DNA of 64,000 nucleotides from an uncultured Dongia sp. GTDB taxonomy: Bacteria; Pseudomonadota; Alphaproteobacteria; Dongiales; Dongiaceae. Within the stretch, counting starts at the first letter, position 1, and every line of letters starts with the position of its first letter. The notes below the pieces were generated by a model. The model did no database searches and was not told the DNA's origin. It worked only from the letters and a program-made list of their open reading frames with translations. Location of the stretch: positions 310,001 to 374,000 of the forward strand of contig NZ_CAKZGO010000003.1 in the NCBI RefSeq assembly GCF_936916975.1. Direction: 5' to 3'. Positions 1-8,224 of the stretch are shown here, piece after piece. A program made the position numbers and the translations under genes.

Positions 1-17
1 AAGCTTTTGGAAATGCC

Positions 18-50
18 GGCCAGCCGGAGAACGATCTCCCCCGGCTGGCC
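18..50. other. Stem-loop downstream of the BMP binding-protein gene
   Basis: GGCCAGCCGG at 18-27 pairs perfectly with CCGGCTGGCC at 41-50, and an inner GGAGA/TCTCC pair closes a 4-nt loop. It lies just 3' of the binding-protein gene on the minus strand, with no clear T-run. Stem-loops there commonly protect binding-protein mRNA or partly terminate before transporter genes, which would lie outside the window. Function is inferred. Confidence 0.6.
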
Positions 51-67
51 ATCCATCACTTGAGGCA

Positions 68-1078
68 TCAGCTCGATTTCGGCTCGTTGTCGTCAATCGT
101 GACAGTGAACGCACCGCTCATGATCTCAGCTTCGCGCGCCTTGACCTTGGCGACGATATCGGCCGGCACTTTGCTTTCGAACGTGCCCAAGGGTGCCAGG
201 CTGCAACCGCCCGGCTTCATGAACGACAGCGCGCCGTAATCCTCCGCCGCGAAGCTCTTGGCCTTCACCTTGGCGATGGCTTGATCGAGCGTCGGCTCGA
301 AATGCCAGAGTGCCGAAGCCACAACGGTATCGGGATAGTCGGCCTGGGTGTCGATCACATTACCGACCGCTAGCACGCCCTTTTCCTTGGCAGCATCGGA
401 CACGCCGAAGCGCTCGGCATAGAGGAGATCCGCCCCGGCATCGATCTGTGCCAGGGCAGTTTCCTTGGCCTTGGGCGGATCGAACCAGGAGCCGATGAAG
501 GCCACCTGGAACTTGGCATCCGCCTTCACTTCCTTGACGCCCGCCATGAAGGCGTTCATCAGGCGATTCACTTCGGGGATCGGATAGCCGCCGACCATGC
601 CGATATTGCCGCTCTTGGTCATGGCGCCGGCAATCATGCCGGTCAGATACGAAGCATCCTGGATGTAGTTGTCGAAGGTCGCGAAGTTCGGCAGCGCGGC
701 ATCCGGCTTGAACGACGACCCGATGAGGAAGGCGACGTTCGGGTAATCCTTGGCGACCGCGCGCGCGGCGTCTTCCACCGCGAAGGCTTCGCCGACGATC
801 AGCTGATGGCCTGCTTCGCAATATTCGCGCATGACGCGTTCGTAATCGGTGTTGGAAACCTTCTCCGAGAATACATACTCAATATCGCCGCGTTCCTTCG
901 CGGTGTTGGCCGCTTTGTGGATGCGGCTTACCCATTGCTGTTCGATGGGCACGGTGTAGATGGCCGCCACCTTGATGGCATCTGCGGCGCGCGCAAGGCG
1001 CGGCAGAACGGTGGTGACGGAAAGGGCCGACAGTGCGGCCGAAGCATGCAGAAATGCACGTCGCGTTACCCGGATCAT
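68..1078 (-). CDS. BMP-family ABC transporter substrate-binding protein
   Basis: Periplasmic binding protein of the basic membrane protein (BMP/PnrA-like) family, which in characterised members binds nucleosides or related small molecules for an ABC importer. Residues 1-31 form an export signal with twin arginines (VTRRAFLHA), so Tat export is plausible. The rest is the two-lobed binding domain, with typical BMP blocks such as 'AIYTVPIEQQWV' and 'MVGGYPIPEVNR'. Length (336 aa) is normal. The ATG follows an AGGAGAAGG Shine-Dalgarno. The permease and ATPase genes are not in the window and may lie beyond its left edge. A pyrimidine or purine ligand would fit the preTA genes at 5-6.5 kb, but that is inference. 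Confidence 0.88.
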   Translation of the reverse strand: MIRVTRRAFLHASAALSALSVTTVLPRLARAADAIKVAAIYTVPIEQQWVSRIHKAANTAKERGDIEYVFSEKVSNTDYERVMREYCEAGHQLIVGEAFAVEDAARAVAKDYPNVAFLIGSSFKPDAALPNFATFDNYIQDASYLTGMIAGAMTKSGNIGMVGGYPIPEVNRLMNAFMAGVKEVKADAKFQVAFIGSWFDPPKAKETALAQIDAGADLLYAERFGVSDAAKEKGVLAVGNVIDTQADYPDTVVASALWHFEPTLDQAIAKVKAKSFAAEDYGALSFMKPGGCSLAPLGTFESKVPADIVAKVKAREAEIMSGAFTVTIDDNEPKSS

Positions 1079-1291
1079 AGCCTTCTCCTGCTATAGAATT
1101 ATGTCGCGTTTTTTGTTTGTACCCCTTGAGTGCGAGCCCACCCGACGGCCAGGGGGTAAGAGCGGCCGAAATATGGTCGGGTGCAAGCGCGGCGCGAGAG
1201 CGTTTAGACTCCGCCCGCCTATCAAACTCGCGTCACGATAGTTTCATAATCATGGGAGACCGGCAACGATTTTTCGCAAGCGCGAACGCGC

Positions 1292-2995
1292 TCAAGCCGC
1301 CTTTGGCGCCGGTGGGAAACTGATCCGCACATTGGTGCCCTTGCCGGGCGCGCTGGTGATCGAGAATTTGCCGCCGTGCATTTCCGCCAGGCGCAGCACG
1401 ATGGAGAGGCCCAGACCCGTGCCGCCCTGATGCTTGCGGCCGGCACCGGTCTGCTCGAACGGGACAAGCGCCTGCGCCAGTTCGTCATCGTTCATGCCGA
1501 TGCCGCTATCCGCAACCTCGATGATGCCGCCACCGGTGGGGTGAACGGTGAGATGGATGTCGATACGGCCATGGGGTTCGGTGAATTTCACGGCATTGGA
1601 CAGCAGATTGAGCAGGATCTGGCGCAGCGCCAGTTCATCAGCGTAGAGCGCGACCTGTTCCGGCGCGGTGAGCCCCAGCTGCAGTGACTTTTCCGCAGCG
1701 CGCGGGGCGATCATTTCCAGGCAGGCATCGGCGATGGCGCGAGCGTCCAGCAGCTGCGGGGTGATGCGACGCTTCCCGGCCTCGATCTTCGCATGATCGA
1801 GGATTTCGTCGATCATGCCGAGCAGCAGCGACCCGCTGGCATGGATATGGCCGGAATATTCGCGATAGCGATCCTCGCTCATCGGCACGCGACCGCTGCC
1901 GCGCATCAGATCAGCAAAGCCGATGATGGCGTTGAGCGGCGTGCGCAGATCATGACTGGCGGTGGCGAGCAGCATGCTCTTGGCCCTGTTGGCCTCCTCG
2001 GCCGTGCGGCGCTCGCGGAACAAGGCAACGATGGTCAGCGTCGTCATGGTGAGGAGCACGATCAACTGCCCCGCCAGTTGCAGTGGATTGATGGCCGCCG
2101 GTGCATGGAACGGTCCGACGCCTGCCGCCGTTCCCGCCATGGCGATGACCGAGGCGAGCGACACCAGCGTGTAGGCCGCACGCAGCGACGTCTTGAGGGC
2201 GATCCAGGACAGTGGCACGACCAGCAGGAAGGGCAAGGTCGCAAAGAGTGCTATCGGCGCCGGCGGTGCTGCGAACAGGCTGATCACGATGACAGCGACG
2301 CCGCTCCACACCAGCCGGTCCTGCCGGGTGAGCGGTCGCGACGCCTCTTCCGGCATCCGCTCGCCGCCCAGCCACATCAGCAGGCAGGGTGCAAAGGAAA
2401 GCGTACCGCCGCTATCGCACAGCCACCAGCTGACCCAGGTGCGGGTGATCGCGGTGAGGTCCCAAGGTCCATCTAAGTTCAGCGCCAGCGTGCCGCCGGT
2501 CGCGGTGATCATCGGGTGCAGCACCACCGCGCACAGGATGAAGGCGACGACGCCTGCAAAGCGGCTGAACAGAACCGGTTCCGGCCGCAGGCGGCGCAGC
2601 AGCGCCACCGCGAGCACCGGGCCCAGAGCATTGGTCACCGAGATCAGCACTGCAACCAGCAGGCTGGAGTCAAAGTAGCCGTAATTGATCAGGAAGGAGC
2701 CGAGGAACAGGCCCGGCAGATAGCGCCAACCGCCCAGCATGGCCGCCACGACAGCAACGCTGGAGGGCAGCCAGATCGGGGCCGGAAACAGGCCATAGGC
2801 GGCAAAATACTGACCAACCGCCAGGCCCAGCAGGAAATAGAGGGCCGCGGCGGCGAAATTGCCGCCGATCTGATATCGGAATCCGCCATCCGCCCGCAGC
2901 CAATCACTGAAGGCAGGGATTCGCGCTGGCGCGGCCATGCCCGGCCCGGAGCCGATCATACCAACCGTTTCTGATGGGGACGCAATCGACGACAT
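1292..2995 (-). CDS. MASE1-domain sensor histidine kinase
   Basis: Membrane-bound hybrid-free histidine kinase of 567 aa. Residues about 40-325 are a multi-helix MASE1-type sensor region (hydrophobic segments separated by short loops). The HisKA box SHDLRTPL carries the phospho-accepting His at 348. The ATPase domain shows the N box (LLSNAVKFT, about 464-472), G1 (DSGIGM, 496-501) and G2 (GGTGLGLS, from 524). No receiver domain is attached and no response regulator lies next to it, so it is an orphan kinase whose partner is elsewhere. It is followed downstream by the BMP binding protein on the same strand, 213 nt away, so a link to that transporter is possible but unproven. Confidence 0.9.
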   Translation of the reverse strand: MSSIASPSETVGMIGSGPGMAAPARIPAFSDWLRADGGFRYQIGGNFAAAALYFLLGLAVGQYFAAYGLFPAPIWLPSSVAVVAAMLGGWRYLPGLFLGSFLINYGYFDSSLLVAVLISVTNALGPVLAVALLRRLRPEPVLFSRFAGVVAFILCAVVLHPMITATGGTLALNLDGPWDLTAITRTWVSWWLCDSGGTLSFAPCLLMWLGGERMPEEASRPLTRQDRLVWSGVAVIVISLFAAPPAPIALFATLPFLLVVPLSWIALKTSLRAAYTLVSLASVIAMAGTAAGVGPFHAPAAINPLQLAGQLIVLLTMTTLTIVALFRERRTAEEANRAKSMLLATASHDLRTPLNAIIGFADLMRGSGRVPMSEDRYREYSGHIHASGSLLLGMIDEILDHAKIEAGKRRITPQLLDARAIADACLEMIAPRAAEKSLQLGLTAPEQVALYADELALRQILLNLLSNAVKFTEPHGRIDIHLTVHPTGGGIIEVADSGIGMNDDELAQALVPFEQTGAGRKHQGGTGLGLSIVLRLAEMHGGKFSITSAPGKGTNVRISFPPAPKAA

Positions 2996-3180
2996 AACGA
3001 CGAGTCACTCCACGAATCTGCAACCAGCGCTGGTAATAATCGCGCTATCGCAATGATATAGTCAGAATAGCCTGCATAATGATGATATTTCCCTCAAGAT
3101 CATTAAATAGGAATGAACATCCAAGCAAGCGCCCCGGCACAAAATCCCGAATCGCCTTGCGCGCACACCTGCAGAACATG

Positions 3181-3210
3181 AAAAGGCCGGCGCTTGCGCA
3201 CCGACCTTTT
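3181..3210 (-). terminator. Probable terminator of ohr
   Basis: Read on the minus strand, a 13-bp stem (AAAAGGTCGGTGC with its partner, two G-U pairs) closes a GCAA tetraloop and ends in TTTT. It sits just 3' of ohr. The A-tract/T-tract arms make it a good intrinsic terminator candidate. Confidence 0.65.
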
Positions 3211-3233
3211 CCGCAAGTGTAGCAGTTGAGCCT

Positions 3234-3656
3234 TTAGATCACGTTGGTCGAGACGTCGATATTGCCGTGGATCGCCTTGGAATACGGGCAGATCCCGTGC
3301 GCTGCTTCAGCGAGCGTTTCGGCGGTGGCGTGATCGACACCCGGGACGCTCACGTTGAAACGTGCGCTCAGGAAGTAGGACTCGCCGGCACGATTCAAAT
3401 CGATCTCGGCGTCAACCACCGGCGAACCAGAAAGCTTGATCTTCCGCTGCGCGGCGGCGAGTTCGATCGCGCCGATATAGCAGGCCGACCAGGCGGCGGC
3501 GAAAAGGTTCTCGGCGGCAGGATGCGGCGCCGGCAGCTTGAGGTCGACGAAGCCGTCGCTGCTGCGTGCGCCGCCGTCACGACCGCCCGTGGAATGGGTG
3601 CGGCCGGTGAAGAGGGTCTTGGCATTGGTGTTCGCAACGGCGTTAGTCGTGGTCAT
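3234..3656 (-). CDS. ohr: Organic hydroperoxide resistance protein (Ohr/OsmC family)
   Basis: Cytoplasmic thiol peroxidase of 140 aa that reduces organic hydroperoxides and fatty-acid hydroperoxides, usually with lipoyl proteins as electron donors. The two catalytic cysteines are visible: Cys59 in WSACYIGA and Cys123 in GICPYSKA. The GGRDGG motif near residue 25 is typical of Ohr rather than OsmC. I chose the ATG at 3656 because GAAGGA precedes it at good spacing; a longer frame starting at 3674 would read through this ribosome site. The gene is monocistronic. Two perfect palindromes upstream (3693-3709 and 3746-3766) are candidate OhrR/MarR operators, although no ohrR gene is visible in the window. 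Confidence 0.95.
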   Translation of the reverse strand: MTTTNAVANTNAKTLFTGRTHSTGGRDGGARSSDGFVDLKLPAPHPAAENLFAAAWSACYIGAIELAAAQRKIKLSGSPVVDAEIDLNRAGESYFLSARFNVSVPGVDHATAETLAEAAHGICPYSKAIHGNIDVSTNVI

Positions 3657-3692
3657 GGCGAGGTTCCTTCTCAAAAATGACCGTTTTCACGG

Positions 3693-3709
3693 ATACGATC
3701 ACATCGTAT
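3693..3709 (-). promoter_or_regulatory. Palindromic operator candidate upstream of ohr (proximal)
   Basis: ATACGAT-CAC-ATCGTAT is a perfect 7-3-7 inverted repeat, 37 nt upstream of the ohr start. Position and symmetry suit a MarR/OhrR-type repressor overlapping the promoter. The bound regulator is inferred. Confidence 0.55.
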
Positions 3710-3745
3710 GCGATCTATATAGGTGATGGCCCGACAGGTTGTCAA

Positions 3746-3766
3746 GTGTCCGATTTAATCGGACAC
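3746..3766 (-). promoter_or_regulatory. Palindromic operator candidate upstream of ohr (distal)
   Basis: GTGTCCGATT-T-AATCGGACAC is a perfect 10-1-10 inverted repeat about 90 nt upstream of ohr. It differs from the proximal palindrome, so it may bind another regulator or form a second site. It could also act in a hairpin, but its AT-rich centre suits a protein-binding site. Confidence 0.5.
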
Positions 3767-3820
3767 GATTTATTTTTGAAGGGTTTTAATCCTACCCAGC
3801 GAATGAGGACTTGAAACCAG

Positions 3821-3864
3821 CCCCCACCCAACCTCCCCCCTGAAGGTGGGAGGTTGGGTGGGGG
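3821..3864. repeat. C/G-rich inverted repeat hairpin 3' of preA
   Basis: A perfect 17-bp stem: CCCCCACCCAACCTCCC (3821-3837) and its complement (3848-3864) enclose a 10-nt loop. Related C-rich palindromes occur at 13.25 and 34.74 kb, so this is a dispersed intergenic element. It may also serve as a terminator for preA, whose stop codon is 20 nt away. Confidence 0.7.
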
Positions 3865-3883
3865 CCGGAAGCGATAACTCTCT

Positions 3884-5161
3884 CTATTCCGCCGCCTTCT
3901 TGCGCATCGGGTTGCGCGGGTCCTGGGTCCAGTTGAGATAGGGCTTGCCGGTGTTCTGCGGCACCATGGTGATGACGTTCGGCACCGGGCAGGCGTGGTA
4001 GCAGAGATTGCACCCCACGCATTCCTCGTCGATCACCTCGTACTTGCGTTTGCCGTCCACCCGCTTCGCGCTGATCGACTGATGCGAAGTGTCCTCGCAG
4101 GCCACATAGCAGAGGCCGCACTGGATGCACGTCTCCTGGTCGATATGGGCGATGGTTTTGAAATTGATGTTGAGCTGCTGCCAGTCCGTGACATTGGGCA
4201 CCGCAAGCCCACGGAAATCCTCGATGGTGCGATAGCCCTTCTCATCCATCCAATTCGAGAGCCCGCTCACCATTTCCTCGACGATGCGGAAGCCGTAATG
4301 CATGGCGGCCGTGCAGACCTGCACGTTGCCGGCCGACATCGACATGAACTCGGCAGCGTCCCGCCAGGTGCCGATGCCACCGATGGCGGAGATCGGCATG
4401 CCATGCGTCGCCGGGTCTCGCGCAATCTCGGCCACCATGTTGAGCGCGATCGGCTTCACCGCCGAGCCGCAATAGCCGCCATGGGTGCCCTTGCCGTCGA
4501 CCACGGGGGTGGGCGCCATCGCATCCAGATCGACCGAGCAGATCGAATTGATCGTGTTGATGAGCGAGACCGCATCCGCCCCGCCCTTCTTCGCCGCCTG
4601 GGCGGGTTTGCGCACATCGGTCACATTGGGTGTCAGCTTCACGATGACCGGCATACGCGTGTATTGCTTGCACCAGCGCGCGACCATCTCGACATACTCC
4701 GGCACCTGGCCCACGGCGGCACCCATGCCGCGTTCCGACATGCCGTGCGGGCAGCCGAAATTGAGCTCGATGCCATCCGCTTCGGTGTCCTCGACCCGCG
4801 CCAGGATGTTCTTCCAGCTATCTTCTTCGCACGGCACCATCAGCGAGACGATCATGGCGCGGTCTTTCCAATCGCGCTTGACCCGCTTGATCTCCTGCAG
4901 ATTGATGTCGAGCGGCCGGTCGGAGATGAGCTCGATATTGTTGAAGCCGATCATCCGGTCGGGACCGAGATGCATGGCGCCGTAGCGCGAACTGACATTC
5001 ACCACAGGCGGATCTTCGCCGAGCGTCTTCCACACGACGCCGCCCCAGCCCGCCTTGAAAGCGCGCACGACGTTATATTCCTTATCCGTCGGCGGGGCGG
5101 AGGCCAGCCAGAATGGGTTCGGCGATTTGATACCGATGAAGTTGGAGCGCAAGTCAGCCAT
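3884..5161 (-). CDS. preA: NAD-dependent dihydropyrimidine dehydrogenase subunit PreA
   Basis: Catalytic subunit that reduces uracil and thymine to 5,6-dihydro forms, the first step of reductive pyrimidine degradation. The 425-aa protein has an N-terminal FMN-binding dihydroorotate-dehydrogenase-like barrel with the active-site Cys137 in FGCPHGM. It ends in two 4Fe-4S motifs: C345/348/351/355 (CIQCGLCYVAC) and C381/384/387/391 (CVGCNLCYHAC). The start at 5161 is preceded by GGGAGGGA; the adjacent in-frame ATG at 5164 is too close to it. It begins 11 nt after preT and is clearly co-transcribed. The product dihydropyrimidine would be opened by the dihydropyrimidinase encoded at 20.1-21.5 kb. 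Confidence 0.95.
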   Translation of the reverse strand: MADLRSNFIGIKSPNPFWLASAPPTDKEYNVVRAFKAGWGGVVWKTLGEDPPVVNVSSRYGAMHLGPDRMIGFNNIELISDRPLDINLQEIKRVKRDWKDRAMIVSLMVPCEEDSWKNILARVEDTEADGIELNFGCPHGMSERGMGAAVGQVPEYVEMVARWCKQYTRMPVIVKLTPNVTDVRKPAQAAKKGGADAVSLINTINSICSVDLDAMAPTPVVDGKGTHGGYCGSAVKPIALNMVAEIARDPATHGMPISAIGGIGTWRDAAEFMSMSAGNVQVCTAAMHYGFRIVEEMVSGLSNWMDEKGYRTIEDFRGLAVPNVTDWQQLNINFKTIAHIDQETCIQCGLCYVACEDTSHQSISAKRVDGKRKYEVIDEECVGCNLCYHACPVPNVITMVPQNTGKPYLNWTQDPRNPMRKKAAE

Positions 5162-5172
5162 CATTCCCTCCC

Positions 5173-6534
5173 TTACGCTTCGCCGCGTAGATACGCGTCG
5201 ATCGAGATCGCCGCATCGCGGCCATCGGCAACGCTCTGCACCGTGAGATCGATGCCGGACGTCACGCAATCGCCGCCGGCGAAGACGCCTTTGATCGAGG
5301 TCGCGAAATCGTCATTGACCGCAATCTTGCCGCCCGCCATATCGAGCACATCCTTGGCCTTGCCGTTCAACGGATCTGCGACCAGGGTCTGCCCGATCGC
5401 CTTGAAGACCGTGTCACAGAGGATCGAGAATGTCTCGCCGGTGCCCATCAACCGGCCCTTATCATCGAGCTGGGTATATTCGAATTCGACCTCGCGCACG
5501 GCGCCGTTAGCCCCATGCAACTTCAGCGGCCGCGCCCAATGCTTGATCTTGACACCGTTCACCTGGGCGAATTCCTGCTCGTGATGCGTGGCGCTCATAT
5601 TGTCCGGCCCGCGGCGATAGACCAGGGTCACATCCTCGGCCCCTAAGCGCTTCGATTGAATCGCGATATCGATGGCGGTATTGCCGCCGCCGATGACGAC
5701 CACCTTGCGACCCACGGGAAGTGATTGTCTGTCCTTGGCCTGGCGCAGGCGCGCGATGTAGCCCACCGCATCCTCGATGCCCGCCATCTCCTCGCCGGCA
5801 GCCCCCAGCGCGTTGACACCGCCGAGACCCATGGCGAGGAACACCGCATCGTAGTCCTTGCGCAGACCTTCCAGCGTCACGTCGCGCCCCAAAGCCATGC
5901 CAGTCTTCACCGCGATGCCGCCCAGGGCCAGGATGAACGACACCTCCGTCTGCGCAAAATCATGCACCGTCTTATAGGCGGCGATACCGTATTCATTGAG
6001 CCCGCCCAGTTTCTCGCGCGCTTCATAGACGGTGACGTCATGGCCAAGGCGCGACAGGCGATGCGCTGCCGATAACCCGGCCGGACCGCCGCCGATGACG
6101 GCGACTTTCTTTCCGCTTGAGGGTGCGCGGGTGAAGGGCTGCTTGCCGGCATTGACCAGCGCGTCGGTGGCGTAACGCTGCAGTGCGCCGATCTGCACCG
6201 GCTTGTCCTCGGAATGATTCCGGACGCAGGCATCTTCGCACAGAATCTCAACCGGGCAGACGCGGGAGCACATGCCGCCCATGATATTGGCTTCGAGGAT
6301 CGTCTCGGCGGCACCGATGGGATCATTCACCGCAATCGAGCGGATGAAACTCGGGATATCGATGCTGGTAGGACAGGCATCGATACAGGGCGCATCATAG
6401 CAATAGAAGCAGCGGCTGCTTTCGACGAGCGCGCGCTTCCTGTCCAGCGGTGGCTTCACATCATTGAAATTGGCCGCAATCTCTGCGGCGGTGAGTCGAC
6501 CCGCACGGATATCTGGCGCGGCGTACTCGCTCAT
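5173..6534 (-). CDS. preT: NAD-dependent dihydropyrimidine dehydrogenase subunit PreT
   Basis: Electron-transfer partner of PreA: takes electrons from NADH through FAD and Fe-S clusters. The 453-aa protein belongs to the glutamate-synthase small-chain-like family. N-terminal cysteine clusters include CFYCYDAPC at residues 42-50 and further cysteines to about 103. The FAD Rossmann motif GGGPAG is near 148-153 and a second NAD-binding motif (VVVIGGGNTAID) lies near 290. The start at 6534 has GGAGG seven bases upstream; the ATG six bases earlier directly abuts the ribosome site. First gene of the preTA operon, with a RutR-like half-site and an inverted repeat in the leader at 6673-6701. Confidence 0.94.
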   Translation of the reverse strand: MSEYAAPDIRAGRLTAAEIAANFNDVKPPLDRKRALVESSRCFYCYDAPCIDACPTSIDIPSFIRSIAVNDPIGAAETILEANIMGGMCSRVCPVEILCEDACVRNHSEDKPVQIGALQRYATDALVNAGKQPFTRAPSSGKKVAVIGGGPAGLSAAHRLSRLGHDVTVYEAREKLGGLNEYGIAAYKTVHDFAQTEVSFILALGGIAVKTGMALGRDVTLEGLRKDYDAVFLAMGLGGVNALGAAGEEMAGIEDAVGYIARLRQAKDRQSLPVGRKVVVIGGGNTAIDIAIQSKRLGAEDVTLVYRRGPDNMSATHHEQEFAQVNGVKIKHWARPLKLHGANGAVREVEFEYTQLDDKGRLMGTGETFSILCDTVFKAIGQTLVADPLNGKAKDVLDMAGGKIAVNDDFATSIKGVFAGGDCVTSGIDLTVQSVADGRDAAISIDAYLRGEA

Positions 6535-6672
6535 CGGCATCCCTCCAGTTGGCGTCACAAGCACGTTCCCTGGCCGGATCGCCGCTGTCGTCCTCGTTAA
6601 GCATCGGGACGCGGGCTTATTAGGATGGCGATCGGCTACCTATGGCAGGCATCAAAACACATTCTATTCAGA

Positions 6673-6701
6673 CGGTCAATTAAAGTTGACCGATTGGAAA
6701 G
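6673..6701 (-). promoter_or_regulatory. Inverted repeat and RutR-like sequence upstream of preT
   Basis: CGGTCAA-(6)-TTGACCG forms a perfect 7-6-7 inverted repeat at 6673-6692. Overlapping it, TTGACCGATTGGAAAG at 6686-6701 matches 10 of the 14 fixed positions of the E. coli RutR consensus TTGACCA-NN-TGGTCAA. It lies 139-167 nt upstream of preT. A better match precedes the dihydropyrimidinase gene at 21669. Assignment to the RutR-like regulator at 13550 is inference. Confidence 0.5.
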
Positions 6702-6818
6702 ATTGAGAGGTTCATCCGACTTGTGAACCCCGTCACAGCACAATTCGCCAAGTTTGCTATCTCCAGGGGCAGGAAGATCGAGGTGCCGTTGCCATCGGTC
6801 ATTGTGTTGGAGAGTGCC

Positions 6819-7019
6819 ATGTCGAGTAATGTCCTGCCGCGCCGCCTGCGGAGCACCTGGTTGGTTCTGTTGAGTGGAGTCGTGCGCAAAATCGTGGACG
6901 CCCATCGCCGCCGCCGTGCTGTCGCCACCCTGCATCAACTGCCCGATCATATGCTGCGCGACATCGGCATCAGCCGGTCGCAGATTACCCGCGCGGTCGA
7001 CACGGGCCACTTCAACTGA
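6819..7019 (+). CDS. DUF1127 small protein
   Basis: Small basic protein of 66 aa. The C-terminal part reads as a DUF1127 (YjiS-like) domain: an Arg-rich helix (HRRRRAVATL), then LPDHMLRDIGISRSQI. DUF1127 proteins in alphaproteobacteria are short and Arg-rich; a few have been tied to RNA turnover and to phosphate or nitrogen stress responses, but no single function is established. The ATG at 6819 has GGAGAG upstream at good spacing; the frame is open upstream to 6723 but without a ribosome site. It is a single gene divergent from preT and followed by two inverted repeats. Confidence 0.8.
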   Translation: MSSNVLPRRLRSTWLVLLSGVVRKIVDAHRRRRAVATLHQLPDHMLRDIGISRSQITRAVDTGHFN

Positions 7020-7024
7020 CAGCT

Positions 7025-7045
7025 GTTTAGTCTCGATTACTAAAC
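7025..7045 (+). promoter_or_regulatory. Inverted repeat upstream of the sugar ABC operon
   Basis: GTTTAGT-(7)-ACTAAAC is a perfect 7-7-7 inverted repeat, 125 nt upstream of the sugar-binding protein gene. It is a plausible operator for the LacI-family regulator encoded in the operon (10946), but the spacing is wider than in classic LacI operators. Unproven. Confidence 0.4.
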
Positions 7046-7084
7046 TACACGCCGTCTCGTCTCATCGGTTGACGGCGCTTCCCC

Positions 7085-7141
7085 AAAGGTCCCAGTATTA
7101 GCCAATGGTTGCCTTCAAGAGCGACCAGCACTGGGACCTTT
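7085..7141 (+). other. Long stem-loop in the leader of the sugar ABC operon
   Basis: AAAGGTCCCAGT (7085-7096) and ACTGGGACCTTT (7130-7141) form a perfect 12-bp stem around a 33-nt loop that can form an inner GGTTGC/GCGACC stem. CTGTTT follows. It could be a terminator for the DUF1127 gene or an attenuator-like element before the ABC operon. Confidence 0.55.
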
Positions 7142-7169
7142 CTGTTTAATAAACATGGGGAGAAATCCG

Positions 7170-8165
7170 ATGATCAAGCGGCGTACTCTGCTGCAATCGC
7201 TGACCGGCGCAGCAACTCTGGGCGCCATGGGCGCCAGCCTGCCGTTCAACAATCTGGTCCGCGCGGCCGGCAAGCCCGTGGTAGCGCTGCTGCCCGGCGT
7301 GGTCGACCCGTTCTATTTCACGATGAAGCGCGGCGCCGATCAGGCGGCTGAAGAAGAAGGCATCGAGCTGCTGTTCCAGATTCCCAAGGCCTGGAACGTC
7401 ACCGACCAGGTGCCGATTCTGAAAGCCATCATCGCCAAGAAACCCGACGTCCTGCTGATCTCCCCGGTCGACAAGGACCAGCTCATCCAGCCGCTGAAAG
7501 AGGCGGCCGATGCCGGCATCAAGGTCATCACCGTCGACACCTATATCGGCGAAGGCAAGTACCAGACCGGCAGCGGCAAGGCCGACTTCCCGCTCTCCTA
7601 TGTCGCCTCCGACAACACCGAAGGCGGCCGCATCGCCGCCCGGGCACTCGCCAAGGCGATCGGCGAAAAGGGTTCGGTCTATTGCGAAAACAACAAGCCC
7701 GGCATTTCCTCGACCGACCAGCGCATGGTCGGTTTCGAAGAAGAGATCGCGAAGTTCCCGAACATCAAGGTACTCAAAACCCAGTACAACGAGGATGACG
7801 CCAACAAGGCCGCGGCCCATGTGGCCGCCGTCCTCGCCCGCGAGCCGGACCTTGCCGGCATCTTCGGCGTCAACACCTTCTCCGGCATGGGCGCCTCGGA
7901 AGGCGTCAAGAAGGCCGGCAAGTCCGGTGTCGTGAAGATCGTCGTGTTCGACGCCGTCCCCGGCATCGATGCCAGCCTGAAAAGCGGCCTCGTCGACGTG
8001 GCGATCGCCCAGAAGCCCTCTGAAATGGGTTATGTCGGCGTTAAGTTTGCCTCCGACCTCATCAAGGGCAAGACCATCCCGACCTGGCAGGGCACCGGCT
8101 TCGTCGTCATGGACAAGTCCAATATCGACCAAGAGGATGTGCACAAGTACATCTATTCGAACTGA
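7170..8165 (+). CDS. Sugar ABC transporter substrate-binding protein (FrcB/RbsB-like)
   Basis: Periplasmic monosaccharide-binding protein of 331 aa, Peripla_BP_4 (RbsB-like) fold. Residues 1-33 are an export signal with twin arginines (KRRTLLQSL), suggesting Tat export. The mature part shows family blocks such as 'DPFYFTMKRGAD', 'KPDVLLISPVD' and 'GIFGVNTFSGMGA'. The ATG at 7170 has GGGGAGA upstream; the in-frame codon at 7155 lacks a ribosome site. First gene of an operon whose binding protein-permease-ATPase order resembles rhizobial FrcBCA (fructose/mannose/ribose uptake). The AGE-family epimerase at the end of the operon supports a hexose-like ligand, but the exact sugar is unknown. Confidence 0.88.
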   Translation: MIKRRTLLQSLTGAATLGAMGASLPFNNLVRAAGKPVVALLPGVVDPFYFTMKRGADQAAEEEGIELLFQIPKAWNVTDQVPILKAIIAKKPDVLLISPVDKDQLIQPLKEAADAGIKVITVDTYIGEGKYQTGSGKADFPLSYVASDNTEGGRIAARALAKAIGEKGSVYCENNKPGISSTDQRMVGFEEEIAKFPNIKVLKTQYNEDDANKAAAHVAAVLAREPDLAGIFGVNTFSGMGASEGVKKAGKSGVVKIVVFDAVPGIDASLKSGLVDVAIAQKPSEMGYVGVKFASDLIKGKTIPTWQGTGFVVMDKSNIDQEDVHKYIYSN

Positions 8166-8173
8166 TGTCGTTG

Positions 8174-8200
8174 GCGGGCGGCGGCAAAATCGCCGCCCGC
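8174..8200 (+). other. Intergenic stem-loop between binding protein and permease genes
   Basis: GCGGGCGGCG (8174-8183) pairs perfectly with CGCCGCCCGC (8191-8200) around a 7-nt loop. There is no T-run, so it more likely stabilises the binding-protein transcript and sets a higher level of that protein than of the membrane parts. Role inferred from position. Confidence 0.6.
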
Positions 8201-8224
8201 ACCTCCTGGTAAAGGACTTCGTGC

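Noticed and set aside
3995-5584. Long plus-strand open frame of 529 codons opposite preA
   Set aside because: It is antisense to preA and part of preT, both of which have clear cofactor motifs and good ribosome sites; the frame is a by-product of GC-rich codon use.
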